DNA from: Streptomyces sp. Ncost-T10-10d
GTDB taxonomy: Bacteria > Actinomycetota > Actinomycetes > Streptomycetales > Streptomycetaceae
Direction: 5' to 3'
NCBI RefSeq assembly: GCF_900091955.1
Contig: NZ_FMDF01000006.1
Location: forward strand, 1 to 36,128
DNA length: 36,128 nt
Of the stretch, positions 1 to 7,607 are shown one piece after another. Numbering within the stretch: position 1 is the stretch's first letter; each line of letters opens with the position of its first letter. The translations under genes and the position numbers were made by a program. The notes below the pieces were generated by a model. It was not told the origin of the DNA, ran no database searches, and saw only the letters and a list, made by a program, of their open reading frames with translations.

Positions 1-193
1 AGAACAAGTGCTTACAAACACACGAGAACAACGGGCAGGGCTGACTTCCTGCCCCCAGCCTTGCCTGACCTCGCCCGAACGGGGAGGCACCGCCCGAGGA
101 CAGGGTGTCACTGGGCAGTGTGTCGCTCACCGCGATGTTGTCGGTCCGGCCGGGGCCGCCGTTGGCCGCCGGGAGAGACCTCTCGCGCTCTGC

Positions 194-763
194 TCACAGG
201 CCGGGTGCCTGGAAGCCGTTCAGGTACCAGAGGGCGGCGGCGTACCAGATCAGGGCGATCGCGGTGACGAGGGTGCCTCCAGCCAGAGGGAGTGCCCAGC
301 TGGGCCAGTGGCGGTGGCGGACCACGATGACCTTGGCGACGAAGGCCCCGTAGAGGAAGCAGCCGGTGAGCGAGTGCACCGCCACGCGGGTGTCGGTCAG
401 CTGGACGCCGTAAGTGGTGATGCAGTGCTGAGCGATGGGGAGGGAGAGGAGGAAGGCGGTCAGACCGATGAGGCGGTGCGTCGTGTTGACCCGGTGCGGT
501 GCGGCGGTTCGCAGTACGGGCAGGCGGCCGTACATCCAGAGGGCGAGAAGTAGCTGAATCAGCGCCAGGCCCAGCAGTGCGGAGCCGAGTTGGGCTTTGA
601 GCAGTCTGGCGTCATCGCCGCGCTGCCCGAAGAGGCTGTTCTCGTAGGCGGGGGTGTGTACCCGGCCGTACCAGTACAGGCCGACCGTGACCGCCACGGG
701 CAGGAGCATCCACAGGGCGCCGTGGAGCCGTCGGTGGTTGGCAGGGGGAGCGAGGCCGTCCAC
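194..763 (-). CDS. DUF6529 family integral membrane protein
   Basis: About 189 residues with four to five hydrophobic segments. The pattern YGRVH, LWMYGRLP, THR...GLTAFLLSLPIAQHC, VHSLTGCFLYGAFVAK and a final membrane helix matches the DUF6529 family as I know it. Conserved histidines in the THR, QHC and VHS segments recall haem-binding b-type cytochrome membrane proteins, but haem binding is inference. The open frame reaches back to a TTG at 877 through an Arg/Pro/Ala-rich stretch that looks non-coding; I place the start at the GTG at 763, which gives a normal family length, although its ribosome site is weak. DUF6529 genes are often found beside cupredoxin genes; here the cupredoxin operon lies 7 kb away on the same strand, beyond a foreign-looking operon. 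Confidence 0.75.
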   Translation of the reverse strand: MDGLAPPANHRRLHGALWMLLPVAVTVGLYWYGRVHTPAYENSLFGQRGDDARLLKAQLGSALLGLALIQLLLALWMYGRLPVLRTAAPHRVNTTHRLIGLTAFLLSLPIAQHCITTYGVQLTDTRVAVHSLTGCFLYGAFVAKVIVVRHRHWPSWALPLAGGTLVTAIALIWYAAALWYLNGFQAPGL

Positions 764-1751
764 GTGATCAGCCGCCCCCGCTCTCGGTATTGCCGCCCTG
801 GAGCTGGACGGCACACCACGTGGTGCCGAGCGCGGCGCTGGGAGTGCCGGTGGTGCGGACCGACGGCCCGGAGACAAGGCGAGGATCGGTGCGGGCGGAT
901 GCGACCGCCGCCGGTGCGGGCTGCGGGCTCACGCCGATCGTCGTCCTTCTGACGCCGGAGCAACCGTTGCGCACCGTGGCACGCATGGCGTCAGCGGCGG
1001 TCGCGAGGCGAGGGTTTCTCAACAGGTTCTCCAGGCATTGCGGGCCGATCTCGCCAGTACGTCCGAAGAGTCCCGTCCGGGTCCAGTCGGCGCGCCAGCA
1101 GGTACGCGGATCAAGGAGAGCGATTGGACCGGACGGCCGATGAGAGCGACATGCCGACCCAGGTGAAGGAGTGGCCGTGTTCGTGGAGCCATAGGTGCCC
1201 GAGTCTTCGGACCGCCTACGGCACCGGCCGGGACGACGAGGGCGAGCGGGCGGACATCGCCGAAGTGCGGCCCTTCGCAGGTGCACGACGGTGATCGAAG
1301 CGCGTTGTGCGGGCTGGAGCCCGCAGCGGAGATGGCCCTCGCCTGTGGCGATGTGCAGTCATCAAGGCTGCGACAAACGTGAATCCAAGTGAGGTCCAGC
1401 CGTGTGGGACCAGGCGGATCTCTGCGTCGCGTCCCATCTTTCATGTGTCGTCACCTGGAAACCGGGACGTGCCCGGTTTTGACAGGACGGGGAGGCAGCC
1501 GCGTTCGAAGCGGGCCCCCGGCGTGGACGACCGGGCACCTTCAAGTACGGCGCCGGACGCTCCTGCGGACGCGGCCATGCTCATCGCCCGCAGACTGCCG
1601 ACCGGCGCGCAGGCCGTCGCGAGCCATACGTGCCCCGCGCGACGGCTGCACGCCCGAGCACGCGTGGGCCGCTGGTCTCGCATGTCCGTGCATCGTCGCC
1701 GATAGGTTCCCTGCGATGACGTATTCCCTTACCTGGCTTGAGGGTTCGGAG
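764..1751. other. About 1 kb without a recognisable gene
   Basis: Open frames exist on both strands, as expected at this GC content, but none has a recognisable domain, a convincing ribosome site or a natural-looking protein composition (they are Arg/Pro/Ser-rich). No tRNA, clear terminator or terminal inverted repeat was seen. The stretch separates the DUF6529 gene from the last gene of the flavoprotein operon and may be degraded DNA at an insertion boundary; that is inference. Confidence 0.5.
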
Positions 1752-2972
1752 TCATGGTCTGTGGAACGACGGGTCGTGCTGCTCGCCGAGTACGGCCTGC
1801 CCGATGGTAGCCAGGACGTCGTCGTCGTTGTCATGGAGCTCATAGAAGGTCAGGTCGCGCAGGATCCGCTCCACGGGGCTCGGGCGGATCAGGCTGCGGG
1901 CACCGCACGCGCGGATGACGTGGTGCACCGTCTCTTCCGCCAGATGCTCGATCACATGCCAGGCCCTGCTGCCGGCGATCCGTGCCTCCTCGACCCTGCC
2001 TTCGTCCCACAGACCGGCGACGTAGCGCAACCAGAGGCGGGCGGTGTCGATGTTGACCGCCATACTGCCCACCCGCCGCTGCACATGGGGATCACCGCCC
2101 TTGCCCTGCCGCATCAGATACCCGAGCCCGTATTCGTTCGCGGCCAGAGCACCACCGAGGAAGCTTGCAGCGTAGTGCGGGATGAAAGCGGTCTGCCAGT
2201 GCCCTTCGAAGTAGCCGCCGGGGCGGCCGATGAGATGCTCGCGCGGTACGAAGGTGTCGTGGAACCGCACCACGTGGCTGACCGTCGCACGCATGCCGAT
2301 CGGGTCCCACCACGAACTGTCCACAGTCACAGTCGGGTCGGACAGGTCGCAGGCGAGCAGCAGGAGCTTTCCGTGGGCCTCTCGGCTGTGCCGGGCTCCG
2401 CCGGGGCCGGCCGGATCGACGAGCAGAATCGCCCACTGGGCTCCGGTGGCGCTGGTGGCGAACGCCTTGCTGCCGCGGAGGGTCCAGCCGCTGCGGACGG
2501 GTGTCAGCATGGTGCCGAAGCGACCGCTCTCGCCCGGCTTGGGGGCCTGGGGTTCGCCACTCCAGGCGGCCCATTTCTCTCCGTGTTCGACCACTCCGGT
2601 GAACCAGTGTCGCTTCTGCTCCGGGCCGGCCAGGGCGTCGATGAGGACGAGCGCGTTGGCGTGCCCCTCCCAGCAGCGGGCCAGTGACAGATCGGCCTTG
2701 GCCAGCGTGGTGGTCATCTCCCACAGGGGCAGGGTGTTGCGCTGCTGGGGGCCGTAGCCCAGGCCGCCGTGCTCCCGCGGCACAGGGGCGGCCAGGAACC
2801 CGCCGGAGAACAGATCATCGAAGTCCTCGGCGGGGAAGACGGCCCTGCGGTCGTATTCCTCGGCGCGGGGGGCGAAGTTGTCCGCGGCCAGCTTCGCCAC
2901 GGCGTCGAGAACGACCCGGTCGCCCCCGGCCACCGGATCGCGGGCCGGACCGTGGCCCAGGTCGTCGGTCAT
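1752..2972 (-). CDS. Acyl-CoA-dehydrogenase-fold flavoprotein
   Basis: A 406-residue protein with the acyl-CoA dehydrogenase architecture: an N-terminal helical part (PREHGGLGYGPQQR), a beta domain (WSGEPQAPKPGESGRFG, then GWTLRGSKAFATSA, which is the usual substrate-lid strand), and a C-terminal helical bundle. The tail reads ELHDNDDDVLATIGQAVLG, so the Glu-Gly-Thr segment that carries the catalytic base of classical enzymes is absent. In this it resembles DszC-like flavin monooxygenases or oxidases more than beta-oxidation enzymes. The ATG overlaps the stop of the upstream gene in an ATGA, so it is the last gene of a coupled operon with the shikimate-type fusion. The substrate is unknown; hydroxylation or dehydrogenation of a pathway intermediate is inference. 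Confidence 0.85.
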   Translation of the reverse strand: MTDDLGHGPARDPVAGGDRVVLDAVAKLAADNFAPRAEEYDRRAVFPAEDFDDLFSGGFLAAPVPREHGGLGYGPQQRNTLPLWEMTTTLAKADLSLARCWEGHANALVLIDALAGPEQKRHWFTGVVEHGEKWAAWSGEPQAPKPGESGRFGTMLTPVRSGWTLRGSKAFATSATGAQWAILLVDPAGPGGARHSREAHGKLLLLACDLSDPTVTVDSSWWDPIGMRATVSHVVRFHDTFVPREHLIGRPGGYFEGHWQTAFIPHYAASFLGGALAANEYGLGYLMRQGKGGDPHVQRRVGSMAVNIDTARLWLRYVAGLWDEGRVEEARIAGSRAWHVIEHLAEETVHHVIRACGARSLIRPSPVERILRDLTFYELHDNDDDVLATIGQAVLGEQHDPSFHRP

Positions 2973-3379
2973 AGGGAGACGGCCCCTTCCGAACGGTAGA
3001 AGTGGGCGCGGTACATCACGTTCGGTATCTGCGGATCGACGGTATGGACGGTATGGACATCGATGGTCAGCAGGCCGCGGTTGAGATAGCCGCAGAGGAT
3101 GACCTGGCGGGAGCCGAGAGGGCCTTCGGCGAGGAAGGCCACGGCCTCGGGGGTGTCCATGTCGTCGGCCAGCGGGACGGCGGGCAGGGTGGCGCCGGTG
3201 ACGGGCGCCGTCGGTACGAGCGTCTCTTGTGACGGGTCCGGGTCGCCGCGCTCGGTGATCCGCAGCATGAGCCGGCTGCCGTCGACTGCGGCATCGACCA
3301 GGTGGATACCTGTGGCGGTGGTGTCGAAGTTGACCCAGCCACCGGCCAGCGGCGCCGCATCGACCGTCCGTGCCGTCAT
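2969..3379 (-). CDS. Small conserved protein, paralogue of the next gene upstream
   Basis: A 136-residue soluble protein with no signal peptide and a beta-rich pattern. I do not recognise the family. It is clearly related to the 139-residue product of the neighbouring gene: both have an LxGxWVN(F/T)D start, an LC(G/A)Y...G(I/L)L strand in the second half and an aromatic ending (YRAHFYRSEG here, HWARSFFHRAEG there). The WxNxD opening and alternating strands suggest a small lipocalin-like or cyclase-type barrel, but this is only a guess. The start is the ATG at 3379, which overlaps the previous stop (ATGA); its own stop overlaps the flavoprotein start in the same way, so the proteins are translationally coupled. 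Confidence 0.75.
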   Translation of the reverse strand: MTARTVDAAPLAGGWVNFDTTATGIHLVDAAVDGSRLMLRITERGDPDPSQETLVPTAPVTGATLPAVPLADDMDTPEAVAFLAEGPLGSRQVILCGYLNRGLLTIDVHTVHTVDPQIPNVMYRAHFYRSEGAVSL

Positions 3380-3795
3380 GTCCGCCCCTCCGCTCTGTGG
3401 AAGAAGGAGCGGGCCCAATGGTCGGCGCCCCCGCCGCCATCGCTGAAGACACTGCTCGTGGTGGCCACCAGGATGCCCGTCTTGTGGTAGGCGCACAGGA
3501 CAGTGCGCAGCGAGCCGAAGTGGTAGATCGCCGAGAACGACCAGGCGGCCGATGGGGTTCCTGGCGCGGTGTACACGACCGCCGACACCTCACCCCAGTC
3601 GCGCGGCTGCGGGCTGCCGATACCGAAAGCCCTGACGAACAGGCCCTTCTCGTGCCACGTCACCTTCAGCCGTAGGGCGCCCTTCGCACTGCCCCGGTCG
3701 GTGTTGACCCAGTCGCCCAGCAACGCCGAGACGTCGGGGGTGTCCGGCGGCCGCGGTGCGGCCGGTCCGGCGGGGGAGGCCGAACGGGTCGTCAT
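3376..3795 (-). CDS. Small conserved protein, first of a paralogous pair
   Basis: A 139-residue protein. After a Pro/Ala-rich N-terminus of about 30 residues comes SALLGDWVNTDRGSAKG, then alternating hydrophobic strands (LRLKVTWHEKGLFVRAFG; WSFSAIYHFGSLRTVLCAYHKTG is split by a turn), ending in a Gly-rich loop (SDGGGGADHW) and an aromatic tail. It shares its skeleton with the downstream 136-residue protein and probably the same fold; the two could form a heterodimer. The start ATG at 3795 overlaps the stop of the shikimate dehydrogenase-type gene (ATGA). No function is known to me; membership of the operon points to the same pathway. Confidence 0.75.
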   Translation of the reverse strand: MTTRSASPAGPAAPRPPDTPDVSALLGDWVNTDRGSAKGALRLKVTWHEKGLFVRAFGIGSPQPRDWGEVSAVVYTAPGTPSAAWSFSAIYHFGSLRTVLCAYHKTGILVATTSSVFSDGGGGADHWARSFFHRAEGRT

Positions 3796-4988
3796 GGCGT
3801 CGCTCCGCTCGTGGGTTGTATCGGGGACTGCGCCGGGGGCGATTCCCCCGGCTCCGTGAGGTCGTGGGCGTCGGCGCACTCGACCTGGCTGAAGCAGAGG
3901 GAGCGCAGTGGCAGCTCATCCGGGAACGGATGGCCTGTCAACAGCTGGAACTGTTCACTCACCTCGACGCGCAGGACGTCCCAGCCGTCGATGCCGATCA
4001 GTCCGCGGGCGCGGGTGGCGCTCATGAGCGCGGTCGGAGGATCGCGGTAGACCATTTCCAACACCGCCGCGCCCCTGTCGACGGCGGCAACCGGGAACGG
4101 TTGCCTTTCCGCCAGGGGCGTGGCGTGGACGAGCACAGCGTGTCCTGCCGGGGAGAACCGGGAGAGCGGTACGTAGGGAACCCCGAGGCGCGAGGAGGCT
4201 TCCCGGCCGCGCGCATGCCCCCGGTTGACCAGGGTCACCCGGGCTCCGGCCTGGAGCAGGGCCAGCGCGACGGCCTGCCCGGTGCTGCCGCAGCCGATGA
4301 CCGCGGCCCTGTGGCCGCTGGGATCGACCCCGGCCCGGGCAAGGATACGCAGGACAGCGGCGGCGTCGGTGGTGGCCGCCCGCCAGCGCCCGGCGTCGAG
4401 CCACAGAACGTTGGCCGCGCCGCACCGCAGCGCCTGCGGGCCGACGATGTCGGCCACTTCGACCGCGCTCTGCTTGTGGGGAGCGGTCACGGTCAGCCCG
4501 CGTAGCGGCAGCCGGGCCAGCGCCCCGAAGCCGTTGGCCCAGCGCCAGAAGCGTGGGAACGTGTCCACCTGGAAGGGCAGGTAGAGCGCGGGCAGCCGCA
4601 GCTCCCGCAACGCCGCATTGTGCAGCCGGGGTGACAGCGAGCGTCCCGAGGCATGGCCGGCAATGCCGAACAGGGCGCTGAGCGGTGGCAGAGCGGGCAG
4701 TCCGTAGTCAGTCAGGAGTTGGCCCACGCTCGGCATTCCGTCCGCCCCCGGGGCACCGGCCCGGCCGAAGGCAAGGGGCGCGCCCAGCCACGGCGCCAGC
4801 ACCCGGGTCCAGGTGCCGGCCGGACCGGACGCGAACGCCGTCACGTCGGAGCGCCCGAGCCCGGTGAGCAGCAGCGGCGAGGCCGACCCGTACTGGATTC
4901 CCGACTGCGGCACGAGGAGGTACAGCAGCGCAGGTGTGGTGACCATCGCGGCGAACCGCTCCCGCAGTTCCGCGGATGCCTCCAGCAC
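3792..4988 (-). CDS. Shikimate dehydrogenase (AroE-type) part of a broken type I DHQase-SDH fusion
   Basis: About 398 residues as an open frame. The first ~90 residues are the C-terminal half of a type I 3-dehydroquinate dehydratase: DVTAFASGPAGTWTRVLAPWLGAPLAFG and a PSVGQL segment match its Arg and Gln motifs. The lysine that forms the Schiff base should lie in the PALLYLLVPQS segment, but a leucine (CTC codon) stands there. From about residue 105 follows a full shikimate dehydrogenase: SLSPRLHNA, LTVTAPHK with the catalytic lysine, CGAANVL, TTDAAAV, the dinucleotide loop GCGSTGQA, then VNRG (NADP type) and EMVYRDPPT. The GTG at 4988 is only the first start available in this frame; the natural start is 5401, before a frameshift. 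Oxidation or reduction of a shikimate-like compound is the likely role. Confidence 0.85.
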   Translation of the reverse strand: MLEASAELRERFAAMVTTPALLYLLVPQSGIQYGSASPLLLTGLGRSDVTAFASGPAGTWTRVLAPWLGAPLAFGRAGAPGADGMPSVGQLLTDYGLPALPPLSALFGIAGHASGRSLSPRLHNAALRELRLPALYLPFQVDTFPRFWRWANGFGALARLPLRGLTVTAPHKQSAVEVADIVGPQALRCGAANVLWLDAGRWRAATTDAAAVLRILARAGVDPSGHRAAVIGCGSTGQAVALALLQAGARVTLVNRGHARGREASSRLGVPYVPLSRFSPAGHAVLVHATPLAERQPFPVAAVDRGAAVLEMVYRDPPTALMSATRARGLIGIDGWDVLRVEVSEQFQLLTGHPFPDELPLRSLCFSQVECADAHDLTEPGESPPAQSPIQPTSGATP

Positions 4989-5401
4989 GCCGGCCCCCGG
5001 TCGGCGCTCCGCTCGGGGCGTGCGAGTTCGGGCTGGTGCCAGGAGACGCGCCGCTGCCGGGCGGGGATGCCCGCCAGCAGTTCCGGGACCAGGTCGTCCA
5101 CGGCCTCCAGATCGACCATGTCATAGTGGCCCGCCGCGCGGAGGAGCCGGGTGCGGCGTTCGACCGGGCCGGCAGCCGAGCGACCGCCGTGGCGCGGGGA
5201 GCGCAGGCTGTAGGTCACCGGCCCGGTGAAGTGGCGGCGCAGCCGGTGCGGATCGGGGTCGCCGACCAGGTCGGCACGCACCTCCAGCGCGTCGGCCACC
5301 CCTGCGAGGCCGCGCAGACGAGGCGCGGTGAGATCCTCAGGCTGAGTGACCACCGCGACCATGTGAGCCCGCCGCGTGACGGCGGCATCGCACCCACTCA
5401 T
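4841..5401 (-). CDS. N-terminal half of type I 3-dehydroquinate dehydratase (frameshifted from the dehydrogenase gene)
   Basis: The start ATG at 5401 shares its A with the preceding stop (TGATG) and has a GGAG just upstream. The frame encodes AVVTQPEDL, the ALEVRADLV motif (Glu/Arg of the active site), VTYSLRSPRHGG (the TFR...GG motif), YDMVDLEAVDD and VSWHQPE with the catalytic histidine, then loses family likeness about 20 residues after the histidine. The rest of the domain continues in the frame ending at 3792. Inserting one G into the five-G run (plus-strand C at 4994-4998) restores one continuous reading frame of about 537 residues, so this is one aroD-aroE type fusion gene broken by a single missing base. 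Streptomycetes normally use a type II dehydratase for primary metabolism, so this fusion is probably specialised. Confidence 0.8.
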   Translation of the reverse strand: MSGCDAAVTRRAHMVAVVTQPEDLTAPRLRGLAGVADALEVRADLVGDPDPHRLRRHFTGPVTYSLRSPRHGGRSAAGPVERRTRLLRAAGHYDMVDLEAVDDLVPELLAGIPARQRRVSWHQPELARPERSADRGPACWRHPRNCGSGSPRWSPHLRCCTSSCRSRESSTGRPRRCCSPGSGAPT

Positions 5402-5778
5402 CAGCCGCTCCATTGGATATACGCCTCCGCAGAGGCCCGCGGCAGGACGAACCGATCGACAGCCGGGGTGGTGGGACGGTCGGAGTCGATGCCGAGCAGC
5501 AGGCGCAGGACATCCGCGTAGCCGGCGGTCGGCGGCCCGTAGAAGCGCAGGTTGTCGCGGAAGTGGGCCCGTGCGGCGGCGGTGTCCGCGGCGGCCTCCC
5601 GCTTGGCCGACAGCGCTCCCGACCTGGCGGCGCGGGCACGGCGTTCGCCGACGTCGTCCAGCGACGGCGGCCGGTCGGCGTCATCAGGCATGGGTCGATC
5701 ACCGCTCTCGAACGCCTCGCACAGGGCGTCCACCAACGCCTCCGGAATGCTGCCGATCACCGCGATCACCTGCCACAT
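5401..5778 (-). CDS. Small protein of unknown function
   Basis: A 125-residue product that I do not recognise. It starts MWQVIAVIGSIPEALVDAL (short hydrophobic segment), then has a charged middle rich in Arg, Ala and Asp, likely helical (RRARAARSGALSAKREAAADT), and ends FYGPPTAGYADVLRLLLGID...IQWSG. The ATG at 5778 lies 13 bases inside the upstream phosphatase-fusion gene; a GTG three codons later is an alternative. Its stop shares a base with the start of the dehydroquinase gene. Tight coupling on both sides supports a real gene in the same pathway. Confidence 0.65.
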   Translation of the reverse strand: MWQVIAVIGSIPEALVDALCEAFESGDRPMPDDADRPPSLDDVGERRARAARSGALSAKREAAADTAAARAHFRDNLRFYGPPTAGYADVLRLLLGIDSDRPTTPAVDRFVLPRASAEAYIQWSG

Positions 5779-7265
5779 CCGGGTGCTGCGGCTCGACGGT
5801 GCGCCGCGAGGAGGTCGGAGCGAAGGAGTTCGCCCAGGCGGACGCGGACGGACCGCTGGATGTGCCTGGCGCACCGGCCGTACACCTCCGGGGACTGCCC
5901 CTCCGGATTGGGGATGTCACGGCGCGGATCCAGACACAGGGTGCGGCCCTCGGCCTCGGGTGCCAGGGCGATCACCCCGTGGCGATGGGCCCGGGTCATG
6001 CAGTAGATGACGGAGCTGTCCCGGCAGAGCTCAGGGGTGACCGGGCGTGCTCGGTGAAGCCAGGGATTGCCTGGACCTGGCAATCGGTCCAGTCCGAGCT
6101 CAGCGAGCGCGGACCGGGCGTCGGGAGCCATCGGGTCCCCGGGCCGCGTCGTCGCAACACCCGCGCTGGAGAACCGGAAGGCGTCCGCGACTCCCGCCTC
6201 CGCGGCCTGGGCCCACGCGATGACCTCGGCCATCGGCGAACGGGAGGTGTTCCCGCCGCAGACGAACAGCACGCGGCACACCGCCCCGGTGGCGCGTACC
6301 CGCCACCAGGCGACGGCCGACGGGTAGGACAGCGCCGCCGCCGCGCCGACGCCGAAGACGAGCGCGAGGAGCTGAGCGGCCCCCGGAGCTTGGAGCCCGG
6401 CCACCCACGCCAGCGAGAAGGAGGCGGCCAGACCGGACATCAGGCTGGCGAACGCCCATGCCGGCACGCCCCAGGTGTACTCGCGCCGGTCCAGGTAGAT
6501 CAACGAAGCGAAGACGAACAGCACCTCGTACGCCACGCCTATGCCCGCCGCCGCCAACGCGACAGGGGTACCGAGGAATGTGGTGAAGCCCGCACGCAAC
6601 TGCGCTTGCCCGGCCAGTGCCCCTGCCGCCAGCAGCAGAGCCAGCCAAACCGGTGCGGCAACATGCTCCTCCACGAAGAAGCGGCGGTCTGTTGCGAGAA
6701 CCCCCGACTTGGCCACGCGGCTCATGATTTCGAACCGGCCCATGTAGCCGACGAGATAGATCAGGACGCTCAGCACGGCGGCAAGCGTGAGGTGGTAGCT
6801 GTTCACATCGCCGAGTGCCACGGAAACCGCGATCAGGCTGAGGCACAACCCCACCCAGGAAGATGCCATCACCCGCCGCCCACGCGCCTTGTCGACCAAC
6901 GGGGAAACAACCAGAACTCCCCCGCGCATCAACAACAGCATGAAGAGGATCGAGACGCCGGAAAAGGTGTAGTTCATCGTGGTAGTGCCGATAATAAGTG
7001 AGGCGAAGAATCCGGCTGCCAACGTTTCCCGACCCGCCACTGGAATCCGACGCCCCCCGATCCCACGCCGGCGCATATGCCGCCACCAACCCGACAGGGC
7101 TACGAACACAGGCATCACCACAAGCTGTCCCAGGACGGCTGCGGGCAGCAACTCAAAGCCGCTGACCGGCTTCCCCGACAGCGGGGTCACTCCGCTGGCC
7201 AGTGCCTTCACCAGCATGGCGTACGGAACATACGCTACGAAGTAACCGAAGGTGAGCCATCCCAT
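5766..7265 (-). CDS. Multi-pass membrane protein fused to a low-molecular-weight protein tyrosine phosphatase domain
   Basis: A 499-residue protein. Residues 1 to about 325 contain roughly ten hydrophobic helices with short loops, in the style of DMT/EamA-like transporters, although I cannot name the family. From about residue 328 a cytosolic LMW-PTP domain begins: VLFVCGGNTSRSPMAE holds the CX5RS phosphate loop (Cys336, Arg342, Ser343). The usual later PDP motif with the general-acid aspartate reads IPNPEG, with Asn453 where Asp is expected. LMW-PTPs are normally single-domain proteins of about 150 residues, so the fusion is unusual. It is the first gene of the operon. It might export a phosphorylated product while removing the phosphate, or act as a phosphate sensor; both are inference. 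A GGGG six bases before the ATG is a weak ribosome site. Confidence 0.85.
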   Translation of the reverse strand: MGWLTFGYFVAYVPYAMLVKALASGVTPLSGKPVSGFELLPAAVLGQLVVMPVFVALSGWWRHMRRRGIGGRRIPVAGRETLAAGFFASLIIGTTTMNYTFSGVSILFMLLLMRGGVLVVSPLVDKARGRRVMASSWVGLCLSLIAVSVALGDVNSYHLTLAAVLSVLIYLVGYMGRFEIMSRVAKSGVLATDRRFFVEEHVAAPVWLALLLAAGALAGQAQLRAGFTTFLGTPVALAAAGIGVAYEVLFVFASLIYLDRREYTWGVPAWAFASLMSGLAASFSLAWVAGLQAPGAAQLLALVFGVGAAAALSYPSAVAWWRVRATGAVCRVLFVCGGNTSRSPMAEVIAWAQAAEAGVADAFRFSSAGVATTRPGDPMAPDARSALAELGLDRLPGPGNPWLHRARPVTPELCRDSSVIYCMTRAHRHGVIALAPEAEGRTLCLDPRRDIPNPEGQSPEVYGRCARHIQRSVRVRLGELLRSDLLAAHRRAAAPGCGR

Positions 7266-7607
7266 GCGCAGGCCCCATTTCTGATCGAAATGTTCGGGAT
7301 ATCCCTACAGGTGGAGTGGCGAAGTGCGGCAGACGGCACTCAAGCCTCAAGGGGTGGGGTAACAAAATCACGTCATCCCAAGACCGCGCGCATACCGTGG
7401 CCCGCGCAAGAAATTCGAGCCCAGTAACTCAGTCCGGTGCGCCCTCTGAAAATTTTTTGCGTTTCGCGCGGACAAGCGGCCGACGCATGAAGCGCACGCT
7501 TCCTGTCCATGCTCCCTCTTCGATGGCCGGCCTGCCACTTGTCGACCGGCGGGCGGGCCGCCGCGCCGGGTGGTGCCCGCTGTGTGGGAGGCGCGTCGGT
7601 GTCCGGT
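7266..7607. other. Intergenic region upstream of the phosphatase-fusion operon
   Basis: This 342-base gap is less GC-rich than its surroundings (an AAAATTTTTT-type stretch near 7448-7457) and must hold the promoter of the operon that starts at 7265. A perfect 10-base palindrome, GGGATATCCC at 7296-7305, lies about 30 bases before the start codon and could be an operator. I found no convincing -35/-10 pair and no clear terminator for the gene ending at 7608. Confidence 0.4.

Noticed and set aside
1..193. Gene fragment at the left edge
   Set aside because: No frame in the first 193 bases has recognisable protein character; the stretch follows the DUF6529 stop and shows no clear hairpin.
764..877. 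TTG start giving a 227-residue DUF6529 protein
   Set aside because: The added part is low-complexity Arg/Pro/Ala/Ser, has no ribosome site and exceeds the family length.
1389..2687. A 432-codon plus-strand open frame
   Set aside because: It is antisense to the flavoprotein gene, with no domain and no ribosome site; long antisense frames are normal at this GC content.
2972..3593. Apparent N-terminal extension that makes the flavoprotein 613 residues
   Set aside because: The extension is Arg/Pro-rich and is the shadow of the small paralogue gene in another frame; the ATGA overlap at 2972 gives the natural start.
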